Below are positions 1-12,501 of a DNA stretch of 16,113 nt, one piece after another (positions within the stretch are counted from its first letter, which is position 1; each line of letters begins with the position of its first letter). Position numbers and translations under genes: made by a program. The DNA is from Podila epigama (Eukaryota > Mortierellomycota > Mortierellomycetes > Mortierellales > Mortierellaceae), in the NCBI GenBank assembly GCA_015679605.1, contig JAAAVE010000606.1, positions 1 to 16,113 on the forward strand. The letters run 5' to 3'. The notes beneath the pieces are model-generated. The model had not been told where the DNA came from. It did not search any database and worked only from the letters and a program-made list of their open reading frames with translations.

Positions 1-120
1 GTAAAAAGTCGATTCTCTTAATATCATCAATTCCACTTTCCGAACATAGAATTCATTACCACTCATGTTCCTCGGACTCACCTCATTTATCTCGGAAACT
101 ACTTCTTTCTTTCTTCTTAG

Positions 121-1082
121 TTATCTGGCAGGTTATCAACCAGCAGTTCTGCTCATACAAAGTCAAGTATGTCCCTTTACTCTCCCACTTTCTCTTTTAT
201 TTTTTTGGTGCTTGAACGACAACTCTCTTACACCACTTAAAACAACTTACACATCTTTTTTAGGACAGCAACTGGAAACTTTTGCAGGAATGAATACAAC
301 GCTACAGGACTCTGTAACCGTCAATCATGCCCTCTGGCCAATTCACGCTATGCCACAGTCCGTGAACAGAATGGTGTGATCTATCTCTTTGTCAAGACAC
401 CTGAACGTGCACATATGCCAGCCAAGATGTGGGAAAAGATCAAGCTTTCGAAAAATTATGCTCAGGCATTGGAGCAGATTGACAAGGAGTTGATCTACTG
501 GCCCAACTTTTCGATCCACAAGTGCAAACAGCGTCTGACCAAGATTACTCAGTATTTGATCAAGATGAGGAAACTGAAGCTCAAGGCGGATGAGCGTCCT
601 AAACTCGTTGGTATCAAGAAGAAGATCGACCGGAGGGAGGCCCGGCGTGAGGTCAAGGCTGAGGCTGCGGCTCGTTTGGACAAGGCGATCGAGAAGGAGC
701 TGCTGGACCGGCTCAAGTCACACGCCTATGGCGATGCACCCCTGAACGTACACGAGGATGTCTGGAAGGAGATTCTGGAGGGTGAGAAGGGTGATCTTGA
801 AGTCGATAGCGACCAGACAGATGAGGATGACTCCCAATCAGAGGACGAGCAAGAGGATGAGGACGAGGACGAGGAGCGCGAATACGTTTCGGACCAGAGT
901 GAAGATGAGGAAGACATGGAAGATATGTTTGAGAAGGAATACGAGGTAAGCCTTTATCTTTTTTGCCTCCTCGTTTGTTGTTTATTGCTCAATGTTGTCA
1001 ATGAGGTTTGTGTCCATTTATTCTAACCCACCATCCCATTGTTTTTTGTTCTCTTTTATAGCATGAAACCATCTCTTTTTAA
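121..1082 (+). CDS. MAK16: MAK16 ribosome biogenesis protein, 5'-truncated by the window edge
   Basis: Mak16 is a nucleolar assembly factor of early pre-60S particles, working with Rpf1, Nsa1 and Rrp1 in large-subunit rRNA maturation. Visible exons are 121-166, 264-945 and 1062-1082; the first few codons lie left of the window, and bases 1-120 look like the preceding intron (gtaaaaag donor at base 1, CTCAC branch at 77-81, ttcttag acceptor). Splicing gives an uninterrupted frame: [15 protein letters not shown], then the family signature [20 protein letters not shown] and [15 protein letters not shown]. The four-cysteine zinc-binding pattern, the basic middle ([20 protein letters not shown]) and the acidic C-terminal tail (codons around 780-930) are all family traits. 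Introns 167-263 (gtatgt, CTTAC branch) and 946-1061 (gtaagc, CTAAC at 1023) are well formed. The last exon adds only HETISF. The product is about 250 residues, shorter than the roughly 300 of yeast and human, mainly in the acidic tail. Confidence 0.93.
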
Positions 1083-1370
1083 ATCCGTTAAAGGTTCCTT
1101 TTCATCGATTTGGTTGTCCAATCTCTTTTGTTTTTTTTCCTTTTCTATTTTGTCTATCGTATCCCATATTTTTTTCTCCCTCTTCATTCTTTCTTTTTTT
1201 TTTGTTCTACTGCATCAAATACCTGTTTTCTTGTTCCCTAACCACCACCATCTACTACTCTCACTCGCGTGAGAAACAAAACCTCATCCTTACCCCCCCC
1301 TGCATAGTCTATATAAATCACAATTATTAAAAAAAATAGTAGCTAGGAAGAAATGTTCTATTTTTTTTTC
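1083..1370. other. Convergent 3' region between MAK16 and the INPP4-like gene
   Basis: This 288-bp stretch separates the stop codons of two convergent genes. It is T-rich on the plus strand, with a C8 run near 1294 and an AT-rich segment (atataaatcacaattattaaaaaaaa, 1309-1337) that could serve the 3' ends of both transcripts. The ORF-like stretches here are T-rich and low-complexity, and I see no gene. Confidence 0.6.
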
Positions 1371-4300
1371 TCAACTTTCAAAAACATGGGTCGTCATACG
1401 ACGTGGTGGCCTATAAGCAGCCGGCAAAAACTTGAGTTGGACTCGGTTGAACGCAAACTTGCCTCGTCTCAAGGCAGGTTTGATTTCATAAGGAAAGACA
1501 GTTGGAACAACAACTGGAGTTGGAACAGGAGGAGGAGAAGAAAAGCTTGGGTTTGTTATAGTCAATGTCGACGTAACTACTGCTGGTGTCGATGCGGAAG
1601 CCGATGCGGATGTTGACTCAGGTATCGACGCTGATGCTGGCGTTGAAATCACAGGGTCCCTTTGAACATGCTGATAATGATGCGGCTGCAAAGTCGCCGA
1701 TGGCCATAATGGCTTCGTTGTAGTGCTATCCAAGGAAGATGATGGTGTGTGTTTCTGGTTCTTGGGCTTTGTGGACGACGATGATGATGATGATGACGAA
1801 GCAGAAGAGGAGGAGGTGCCCAAGCCGAAACCGAATCCAAGGCCAAGAGCAGAAATCCGTTTCTTGAGCAAGGGAGTTGTTGATGACGCTGTTGACAGCG
1901 CTGGTGGTTGCTGTTGCTGTTGTTGTTGTTGCTGTTGTTGCTGTTGTTGCAATTGTTGCTGCAGTTGTTGCTGAAAGTAGATGGATTGCTGAGATGACCA
2001 TGACGGTGTCGACCGATGTCCTGTTGCAGTATTGGAAGTACTCGCCATGAATCCTCCAACCACCGTCTTCTTCTTGCCTTTGAAATCACCTTGTTGCGTT
2101 CGCTTCGACTCTGCTTGAATACTAACTGTGTCACCACTTGCGCCACCACCACCACCATTGCCAACATTACTACTATTACCATTACTACTAGCTCCTGATG
2201 CTGAGAGACCGAACGAATCCAAGCCTAATGAACGTGCAAGAAGCTGCGCTAGGTGAGGCTCGTCAAATACCTCTGGGAACGAAGTGTACTGACCCCCTTC
2301 GTGCTGGAGCGCTGCTGTCGTGTTCGATGGTTCCCCTTCCAGTTCGGCAGATAGTGAACTGACTTGGGGATTTGATCCTAGAGTCATCACCGGCTCCAAC
2401 GCTGGTCCTGTCGCACTCCGTACTAGCCTCTGCGGTGGTGGTGGAGAGTCGAGTAAAGCTGGAGACATCACTGGCATGGAACTTGAGCTTTGAAGCACAG
2501 TACTGCTGCTATTGCCTAAATTCTCCACTGCCTCTGTGTGTGCTTCGTGGTCAACCAGAACCCCATCACTCGTCAGATCGTCCTCATCGCTGCTGGTGTC
2601 CTCCACAGGGACAGTGGGTACGATGACATTCCCTCGGCCCATTTTTGGCATCGTGGGCTGAGAAGATGTCGCAGGTAACAACGAGCGTACAAGCGTCAAA
2701 GCATCCGTGGTCACAGGTGAAGGCAAAAGCTCTTCATAGCTCAATGAAACATCTGTCGGGATTTTGATTGCGGGTTGCAATGCCATGGGAGGTGGTCCTG
2801 AACCAGCGCCAAACGCTGAGATCCACAATAGGTCCTTCGCAAACTCCCCCAACTTCAAGTTCCGTTCAACATTCTTGATTCGCACCCCAGCTTCACTCCT
2901 CATCGCATCCAATATCGCCCTCCAGTCATCTTCATCATCCTGGCCATTGTGGTCTGGATTCGACTGCAGTCCATGACAGTTTTTAAGAAGATTGACTTGA
3001 GACAATGTCACAGACATGGATGTTCTGTCCTTGGCGCTCTTACACGAGACAATATGACTTGTCACCCAAAGGGGACTCGACCGTACAGTCCTGCTACTCG
3101 TATTCAATAGATTGGCATCCTGATACTTGCAGAAACCGCTGTTGTCGTCATGACCGTTGTCTAACCAACTCTTTGAACTTGAACTTGTTGGGTCCTTGCT
3201 TATCTCCTCTCCAACTGGAAGCCCATTAATCGGCTTGATTTGGCCCAAGGCCCTGGTAAGAGCCTCTGCGCATTCCAAAATAGCCGTGTCCTTGGATCCT
3301 CGTGTTCCAAACAATCGCGATGAGCCAAATTCCATCATGGACCCCAAAAGACCACCACCACCACCACCACCACCAGATGTACCTGCCCCTGAGCCTGTTG
3401 CTATAACTGTAGGCACTGGTTCTGCCCGCCCTCTTGAGCTAGGGCGTTCACCGGGGGAATAAGATATCTGGAAAGCATTGTTGGAGATGGCACCCGTTGT
3501 CATGGTTGTAGTCGTGATGGAGGCAGACTCTTCGATTGATTCGGATGACGATTCAACAAGCGATCTTGTTTCGTCCGCGTGCCCTAGAATTGCCATCTCA
3601 AGATGGTCCAAAAGATCGACGACAAGATCCTCTCCATTCCATGGCTCAACTTTAGCAGGTGAAACCATATCCCAATCCGAAGTCAAAGTCGACATGAGCG
3701 ATGCAGCAGAGACGTCGCCTCCTCTTCGCGTAGCATGCGGACCGAATGATCGACTCTGAGAAGCAATATGGGATGTCGGTGTCGATGCTGATGCTGCCGA
3801 TGCTACGGCTGCGGCTGCGGCTGCGGCTGCTGCTGCTGTTAACTCCTTATGTACCTGGACATATGGACTCTGAGTTCTCCACGCCTTATACCGCGCGACA
3901 TAAGATTGCATCTGTCGGAGCCCTTCCTCATTAATAGCTTGCTGGATCGAATTTTTGCCTGTCATATTCGAAATGGTTTGCATCTCATTGATCCCTTGAG
4001 AAAAGAGAATGGGCCACATCTGAATCTTGGCCGAGACTGCCTTGAGTGGTTCTGGTAACATCGAGAACTGAAGAGGATCAAGACCGAACGAAATTGTCAT
4101 TTGACCTCGGTGACCAGAGACTTGGATTTTGCTTTCGGCTAGCTCTTCCGCGTCGAGAGGTAGCTTGTCAGGACCTGTACTTGGATGAGAGGTTTCCTCG
4201 CCAGTGCTCTGGGCGACAGAAGGAGCTGACAATGGCAGACAGTGGAAACTAATCGAAACAGAAGCGCGAACATCGGCCACCGCTTGAGCATAATCCTGTA

Positions 4301-7300
4301 GCATGCCCAGTTCAGTTCCATGGGTTGACAGCAAGCTCTCGATCTGAGCTAGCCACCCTAAATTCATCAGTTGGTCCCAAAACGCATCGTTCTGAGCCTT
4401 GGCTGCTGGCAGATGGTCGAGCGGATGTCGTGCAAATGACTTTGAACGAGAGAAAGAACCAGACTTTGAACTGGCAAAGGATCGATTCGACTGTGTCGAT
4501 TGTGTAGAGTTTCTTCTCACTGCTCCTCCTCTTCGTCCTCTGCTGTGAATCTTGGATGAACCCGACATTCTGCGAGTGCTGTTGCCTCTTTCACGCGAGT
4601 CCTCTGCGGTCACTGGGCCAGATGAGATGACATTCTCCGGATGGAGTATTTCCAGACTTTCGACAACAGATGATCCTTCCTCGTCAATAAACTTCATATT
4701 CGTTGGCGCACCCATCTTACATGTCGCAGTATGGAGAACCGTATTTTGGACATTTCCTTTGTACGTTTCATCTTGATGTTGCAAAGCCAAGGCCATATCC
4801 CCCCACCATTCCTCCAGGATCGCCAGGAAGGACGTTGCCAGTGCTGTCGTCAACTGTGACAGGCAACATTCTCGAGTGCGCTTGGCCATGATCCATTCTG
4901 AATCTGCCACAAACGTGGCATCTGTTACAAGACACTCGTGTTGGATAGCTACGCCGATGAATCCAGCCAAATCCCGACTAAAATTGACAACATCCTTGAT
5001 CTTTTGTTTACTATCCACTAGCCAGCTGGAACATCCTTGTTCTTGTTGCTGCTGATGCTGATGTTGTTGTTGTTGTTGTTGTAGTTCTTCACCGACAGTG
5101 TCCAAAAACTCGATCTGCTTCATCCTTGATAAAAGAGACTCTATCTCTTCGCAGATATGCTGTGCTGTACCCTTCGTGGATAGAGCTGTCAGATACTCTG
5201 AAAGGATAAACGTGCCAAACGAAATAATCTCGTCATTGAGGAATTGAATTTCCTTGACAAGCGCCCTAATCCGTAACAGAGGTCCTCCGTCCGTTGACAG
5301 TGTCAAAGATTGTGAGGAGGAGAGCCAGGTCATGACGAGATTATTGAACTCTGTCGCACAAGTCGTCAGGACCTCCCTCAAAGCTCGAAGGTCGTGTACT
5401 AAGTTATTGCCTTGCTCCTGCTTGCTCCAAAAGAGACCCAGAGGCGGCGCTTTCCCCACATCTTCATGGCTAACCCCTCGGTTAAACCCAACACTATGTG
5501 CCGCTGCTGCACCAACTGTAGTTGACTGATACTTGGTCTCTATTTTTTGAAGTTTGATTCATTATTGAAGAGTAGGAAAGAATATCCGTTATTAGAAACC
5601 ATAATTGCACGGATTGAGGATTGAAAGAAGGATATCAAAATGAGGCAGAGTAGATGAGCCAAAAATCAGAAAATCAAAGACTTTACGGAATCCTTCGTCA
5701 TGCACCAAGAGCTCTTGTACGCAACAATTAAGTGGAATCCACTGGACAGATTCATCCTTTTTCTCGGGGCTACGTCTAAACGGCCCTTGACCGACCTCTA
5801 CATTCTCTCGCAGTTTCTGCTCAACTCTTTGACCCATTGTCTCATAATAGGCCACAATGTTGCGATGGACAGATATCTGTTGGCGAAGTAGCTTCTGGAG
5901 TGAAGCGTCTTCAGATAAGAGGCCCTGTTGTCGAATTTTGGCAGGCTTGAGATTCTCTTTTGAATCGAGATTACGACTCACAACATTACTGCCACTCCTT
6001 CTCAAACTCTCCATGAAACTGATGCGTCGGGTCATTGGATTTGGTTGGTGGTCGAGCGGGATAGCTTGGATCAAATCTGATAAGGACACATCATACTCTT
6101 TCTCAAGTTCCTGAATGACTTGCAGCTCGTCTTGAGCAAACAGGTGCAAGAGTTTTAACGGTAGTGAAAAGGCCAGTGGAGACTCGTATAAATATTCGCG
6201 TGCATAAATAACTGTCCCACGGACAGTGTGACCAGAGTATGTCTGCGAAAACGTAGGACCGACGCGTCGAACTTCAACTTCCGACTTTGACAAAGGTAAC
6301 GTCTTTGAAATGTATAAAAAAAAAACACGCACATAGTCGGGTAAGGATGCGTGCGGGCTGCTTTCACATCTGATAGAAAAAATGGTACCATAACGGAAAA
6401 TCAATAATGCTTGCACCTACCTCCTCGACGGTCACATCCAGTACCGCTACAGTTTGCTTGCTCTTCCGAAGTCCTGTATTTGGCGGCAAGGCAATGTCCA
6501 TGAGAGGTGTAGAGAAATGGATAGAGGGCGACTGTTGTCCTCTCGCGGACGTGTCATCGTTGTGGTGATGTGTTTGAGAGCCAGAACTAGATCCGAGAAG
6601 AAAGAGTTCTACGGCCACTGTTGTTTCTGCCCAGGGAATAAGACCATCCAAGCCAGGAAAGAGTGCTATTGTTTTTGGGTTAGTGCTTGGAGGAGGCACG
6701 ACTAGAAGGGTGAAGCCAATAACTTTAAAGTTTTCTTGAATCTCAAGCGACAGTGTCTTGACAAAGTGGCCCTCGAGATGGCCCTGCACGTTGATGGATG
6801 TCAACGAGGAGGATTTTTAAAAAAAAAAAAAAAAAAAAAAAAAGTTAGGCGAACGTTTTGTTTTCGTTTGGAAAAAAAAGAGATGAAGCATTATTTTTTT
6901 CATTTTAGGGTTTTTTTGATCGCGTTACCTTGGCAAGCGAAAGGAGTTCTGTTCGACTTTGTTCGACCCACGTCTGCTGATCTGCTGACAGCTGCACCAA
7001 TGCGGTCAAAACAAGCACCATATGTACTTTAGCCTTGACGAGCTTTTCATAATGGTGCTCAGAATCCACAGCAATGGAGATACGAAGCTGGACTGGCGAG
7101 TTGGGTTCTGAGGGATGACTGGCCGTAGAAGTCATGGCTGTTGACGTAGACATGGACGTAGATGTGGATGTGGCCGTGGTCATGGTCGTGGTCGTGGTCG
7201 TAGGCGGAGCTATGACCAACTCTTGATTGCTCGGGTTGTGCGACTGCTCCAACGACTCGGACAGAAGGATAGACCTACTGTCCATGCCATCGACTGGTAG

Positions 7301-7375
7301 CCCAGTGATAACAACAGGCGTCAGCGTCGAAGCATTTTTTGGTCGCACGAGTATTGGAGGTGCTCGCGAGCTCAT
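1371..7375 (-). CDS. Type II inositol-3,4-bisphosphate 4-phosphatase homologue (INPP4-like), with a large insertion in the catalytic domain
   Basis: INPP4 enzymes remove the 4-phosphate of PI(3,4)P2 to give PI3P. Exons, 5' to 3' on the minus strand, are 7375-6929, 6783-6421, 6302-5687 and 5539-1371, totalling 5595 nt (1864 residues). Every junction keeps frame; the exon 3/4 junction rebuilds EGFQTKYQSTTVGAAAAHS, matching the family's YD.VTVGAPAAH motif. Other landmarks are SQGINEMQTIS (about residue 989; family FNVGINEQQT), the CX5R P-loop CKSAKDRTSM with Cys1308 and Arg1314, MRSEAGVRIKN (about 1355) and the C-terminal KFAFNRVQLKFLPAAYRPP (about 1836-1854). The N-terminal 280 residues correspond to the C2 region, but I see no clear C2 signature. 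Human INPP4A is about half this size. The extra length is a Ser/Ala/Gln-rich insert at about 1369-1828 plus low-complexity linkers. The start ATG at 7375 follows a likely 5'UTR intron acceptor, so an upstream coding exon cannot be excluded. Catalytic residues are intact; substrate is inferred from family. Confidence 0.86.
1482..2861 (-). repeat. Low-complexity insertion (about 460 codons) inside the INPP4-like phosphatase domain
   Basis: These codons lie between the MRSEAG..KNV motif and the KFAFN..YRPP motif, which are nearly adjacent in animal INPP4 proteins. The segment carries a glutamine run (about 1909-1973, mostly CAG/CAA), a poly-Ser stretch (about 1755-1800), Gly/Ser-rich parts and a Ser-Ala-Thr-Pro repeat (about 1575-1640). 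It stays open in frame over its whole length and shows no splice pair that would remove it cleanly, so it is probably translated. Confidence 0.75.
6819..6843. repeat. A25 homopolymer in intron 1 of the INPP4-like gene
   Basis: A run of 25 A on the plus strand, which is poly-T on the coding strand. It sits in the 145-bp intron 6928-6784, between the CTAAC branch point (complement of 6844-6848) and the first downstream AG, acting as the polypyrimidine tract. The tract is probably length-polymorphic and prone to sequencing error. Confidence 0.85.
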
Positions 7376-7750
7376 AGGTGTTTTTTTTTTTCTAAAAAAA
7401 AAACAAAGTCTTGTCAGAATGTTTGACCGACAAGGTTTTGCAAAGTGTCCTCAAGTCGATTAGCTTGAAGGTAGCGTTCACTTTGTGTGACTAGATTACT
7501 TTGGTATACGTTGGAAGGATGGTGAGAATGGCAGCAATGTAGGGAAGGAATTTTTGGAGAAAGAAAAGTACATTTTGAATCTTTTTTTATTTCCATGTTT
7601 ATACTCCACCCCTTGAACTAATTTGCAGCGCCATGGACAGATGGCATGTCACCCATGAATGGCTTGACCCTTCACCTGTTCTTCACTTTTCTTGGTGTCA
7701 ATAGAAGTGGTTTATTAACAAAATAATATTACAAACAGGGTAAAATTTGG
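7376..7750 (-). promoter_or_regulatory. Upstream/5'UTR region of the INPP4-like gene, overlapping the 3' end of the forkhead gene
   Basis: These 375 bp separate two tandem minus-strand genes. Reading the minus strand, a CTGAC branch motif (7405-7409 complement), a pyrimidine run and ttttag lie just before the INPP4-like ATG, suggesting a 5'UTR intron whose donor I cannot fix (GTATAC near 7504-7509 is one candidate). Several ATGs upstream would have to be spliced out or lie before the transcription start. The 60-codon ORF at 7596-7414 has no recognisable domain. Confidence 0.45.
7711..7716 (-). terminator. AATAAA polyadenylation signal of the forkhead gene
   Basis: TTTATT on the plus strand reads AATAAA on the minus strand, 34 nt after the forkhead stop codon and inside an AT-rich tract. 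It is the only perfect hexamer close to that stop. Confidence 0.6.
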
Positions 7751-10431
<2,681 letters not shown>

Positions 10432-10433
10432 TG

Positions 10434-10469
10434 CTATTGCTGTTGAACACTGCACATGGGCTTGAACAT
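10434..10469 (-). promoter_or_regulatory. Possible 11-codon upstream ORF in the forkhead leader
   Basis: Reading the minus strand, ATG at 10469 opens MFKPMCSVQQQ and stops at TAG 10436-10434, two bases before the main ATG at 10431 and in a different frame. If the transcript starts upstream of 10470, this uORF would lower or condition translation of the forkhead protein. The transcription start is unknown. Confidence 0.4.
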
Positions 10470-11914
10470 TGAATTTTTAAAAGGCAGACGGTCAGCTGGC
10501 TGAACTTTAAAAGCATGCGACAATTTTCAGCACTTCACTTTTTTTTTTCTTTTTTTTTTTTCTCTTGTTTTCCTTGTTTCTTTTTCTCCTGTTGTTCTTT
10601 ATGTTTGGCCAATATAAAAGAGAACATTGCATTTGTACCTTGAGACAAATGGAATAGATGATGAACCAGTAGGACAAGATGCGATAGAGAAAGTGATGGT
10701 GAGAAAGCGAGCATGTCGTGTCCAAGCCACAAACCTAAATATGTGACTGTTTATCTCGATTGGCGGCAAAACTTCATTCGCGTCCACATGGTGAACTGAA
10801 CTTGTTCAATCCGTGCCTCAAGGAGGATGTTGGATCAATCGACCAATAGTCAAGATAAAATGGCGGCGTTCGCCTGTAAGACAGATAATTGTCCCGAGTA
10901 CATGTCCCAGGAGGCCAAGACTGCCGTAGCCGACACGCAAGAGTGCCCATGAGAGCGCTTATCACAAGGCCCCCCCTATGTCGATTTCAGAGTTCCCATC
11001 AAGTCTTTCCCTCGTTGAGAATGAGCTCCTTTGCAAGGATAAAAGAGATAAGTCGGAGCAGTATAGAAAGTGGGTCGAATCCTACAACAATCATGGGAGC
11101 CAGTAGAGACATCAGGAACAAAGCCAAGCGGGATACATCCTGACTACAGTGGTGACTCATGAAGAACAGGCAAATGACTATGAGCGACGCAGCCTGATAC
11201 TATGTAATTGAATTGGACAGAATGAACAGGTTGTCGCTAAACCATTGTTTTCAATGAACACACAAATACAGGACCACACCATTGCCAAAAAAACAAACAA
11301 TATGCGATACGAACAAACTCGCGTTCAGCAAGTCTGGAGTGGAAAGAGTAAATCTAAATCTTGATTTAAGCTCTTGCAATGGACTGTTTTGTTTGTTTAT
11401 TGTTATTGTTATGCGATTTAGGGAAACCATTCATTCGCGTCCGCCCCATGCCATGTTGCACTGGTCTCCTTGGACCCTTTTGCGTCTCCTCCTTGACCCT
11501 TACTCCTCGCTTTCCCCTTGCACACTGAGTGTCGCAGGTCCAGAAAGACACCATGACAGATCGTGTATATTGAATAAATAGATACGAAACAAATTTACCA
11601 CAAGTTTAGTGTGCGACCCTTTAGGTTTGGCTTCGCTGCACGTCAAATTGAGTATAGATGAAGAAAGACGAGTATAATTTTGTCAAGAAACCCCAAGTGC
11701 ATTCCATGTCAGATGCAAGAATGGAATTGTTTGAGTTTGGGTGGTAATGGTACCGCAATGCGCGTGCACACAGACAGATATACATTCATATCCTTTTTTT
11801 ATAACCTTATGCAGTATTGCACGGGAGATGAGCAGCCAGGAGGGTATTTTAAAGTGGGAGGGAAGGTGCAGTGGTGCAGAAGGGGGGAAGGAGAGCGAAA
11901 CAGAAATGGATGAA

Positions 11915-11944
11915 TCTTGCCCAATGCATGTACATGGGGCAAGA
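11915..11944. repeat. Interrupted dyad with a nested palindrome
   Basis: Arms TCTTGCCC (11915-11922) and GGGCAAGA (11937-11944) are perfect inverted repeats. The 14-nt spacer ends with the 10-bp palindrome CATGTACATG (11927-11936). It lies about 560 bp before the PKA-R start. It may be a protein-binding site or a chance hairpin. Confidence 0.45.
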
Positions 11945-12004
11945 AACACATTCTGTCGGACTTGGTGTTCTTCGAGGGAAAAAAAACGCACGTCTTGTTG
12001 TCCT

Positions 12005-12019
12005 GTGCATTGCATGCAC
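12005..12019. repeat. 15-bp dyad GTGCAT-TGC-ATGCAC
   Basis: Perfect 6-bp arms (12005-12010 and 12014-12019) around a 3-bp centre, just upstream of the poly-T tracts in the presumed PKA-R promoter. The shape suits a dimeric transcription factor, but no factor is assigned. Confidence 0.4.
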
Positions 12020-12061
12020 TGAATCCATGTCCATAGCCAAAACTTCAATCTCTACACTCCC

Positions 12062-12111
12062 TTTTTTTTTTTTTTTTTTTTCTCCACCTAAATTTTTTTT
12101 TTTTTTTTTTT
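12062..12111. repeat. Paired poly-T tracts (T20 and T19) in the PKA-R promoter
   Basis: Two T homopolymers, 12062-12081 and 12093-12111, are separated by 11 bases. They lie about 400 bp before the PKA-R ATG, just ahead of further T-rich sequence and the CA-rich leader. Such tracts commonly exclude nucleosomes in fungal promoters; that role is inferred here. Confidence 0.6.
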
Positions 12112-12501
12112 ATTCCTCCACCAGTCAAAAGTCTTCAAAATATTTTTTTTTTGTCTTGGGTTGTCATTTCTTCTTTGGGTCGTGTTCGTGGTCACCTTTT
12201 TTTTTTCTTCATCTTCTCTTCTTCTTTCCTACTTTTCTACCTCCCACTCGACATTCCAAGATCAGGCAGTCCATTATTCCAACAACATACGTACATACAC
12301 AACTCATAAACACCTACACACACTACTCATCTCTTCACAATTACTCATCTAGCACGCGCATTAATCTCACTTCTTTACATCCCACAGGAAATCACAGCAT
12401 CCACTGCTTAGCCTTCTCGCCATCAAGCCATCACATCCACTGCTCCGCTCCATCTTTCTCAAGTCCTTTTTTTCCAGAAAAAACAAACAAATTCGTGGGA
12501 C

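Larger units (their letters stand above)
10432..12501. promoter_or_regulatory. 2.07 kb divergent intergenic region between the forkhead and PKA-R genes
   Basis: Both flanking genes are transcribed away from this interval, so it holds both promoters. Visible elements are a TATA-like TATAAAAG next to CCAAT (10607-10620, pointing right), long T tracts at 10540-10561, a forkhead-type site (ATAAACA on the minus strand, 11394-11400), two perfect dyads (11915-11944 and 12005-12019), T20 and T19 tracts at 12062-12081 and 12093-12111, and an ATG-free CA-rich leader at about 12240-12501. No recognisable protein gene or tRNA lies inside; a 30-codon ORF at 10860 is reported among the findings. Confidence 0.6.

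Noticed and set aside
65-379. ORF beginning at ATG 65, considered as an alternative MAK16 start
   Set aside because: It is in a different frame from the MAK16 codons and reads through two introns; the real first exon lies outside the window.
1723-1974. Plus-strand ORF with a long cysteine run
   Set aside because: The cysteines are the antisense reading of the CAG/CAA glutamine repeat of the INPP4-like gene.
7414-7596. 60-codon minus-strand ORF just upstream of the INPP4-like start, considered as a first coding exon
   Set aside because: I could not find a donor near its end that joins in frame to the 7375 exon through the likely acceptor, and it has no recognisable motif.
10654-10798. ATGATGA near 10657 with CTGA near 10795 on the plus strand, tested as another C/D snoRNA
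   Set aside because: The spacing of about 140 nt is too long and the flanks do not form a terminal stem.
11072-11082. GGGTCGAATCC, resembling a tRNA B box
   Set aside because: One mismatch in the T-loop core, no proper T-stem, and no A box or cloverleaf upstream.
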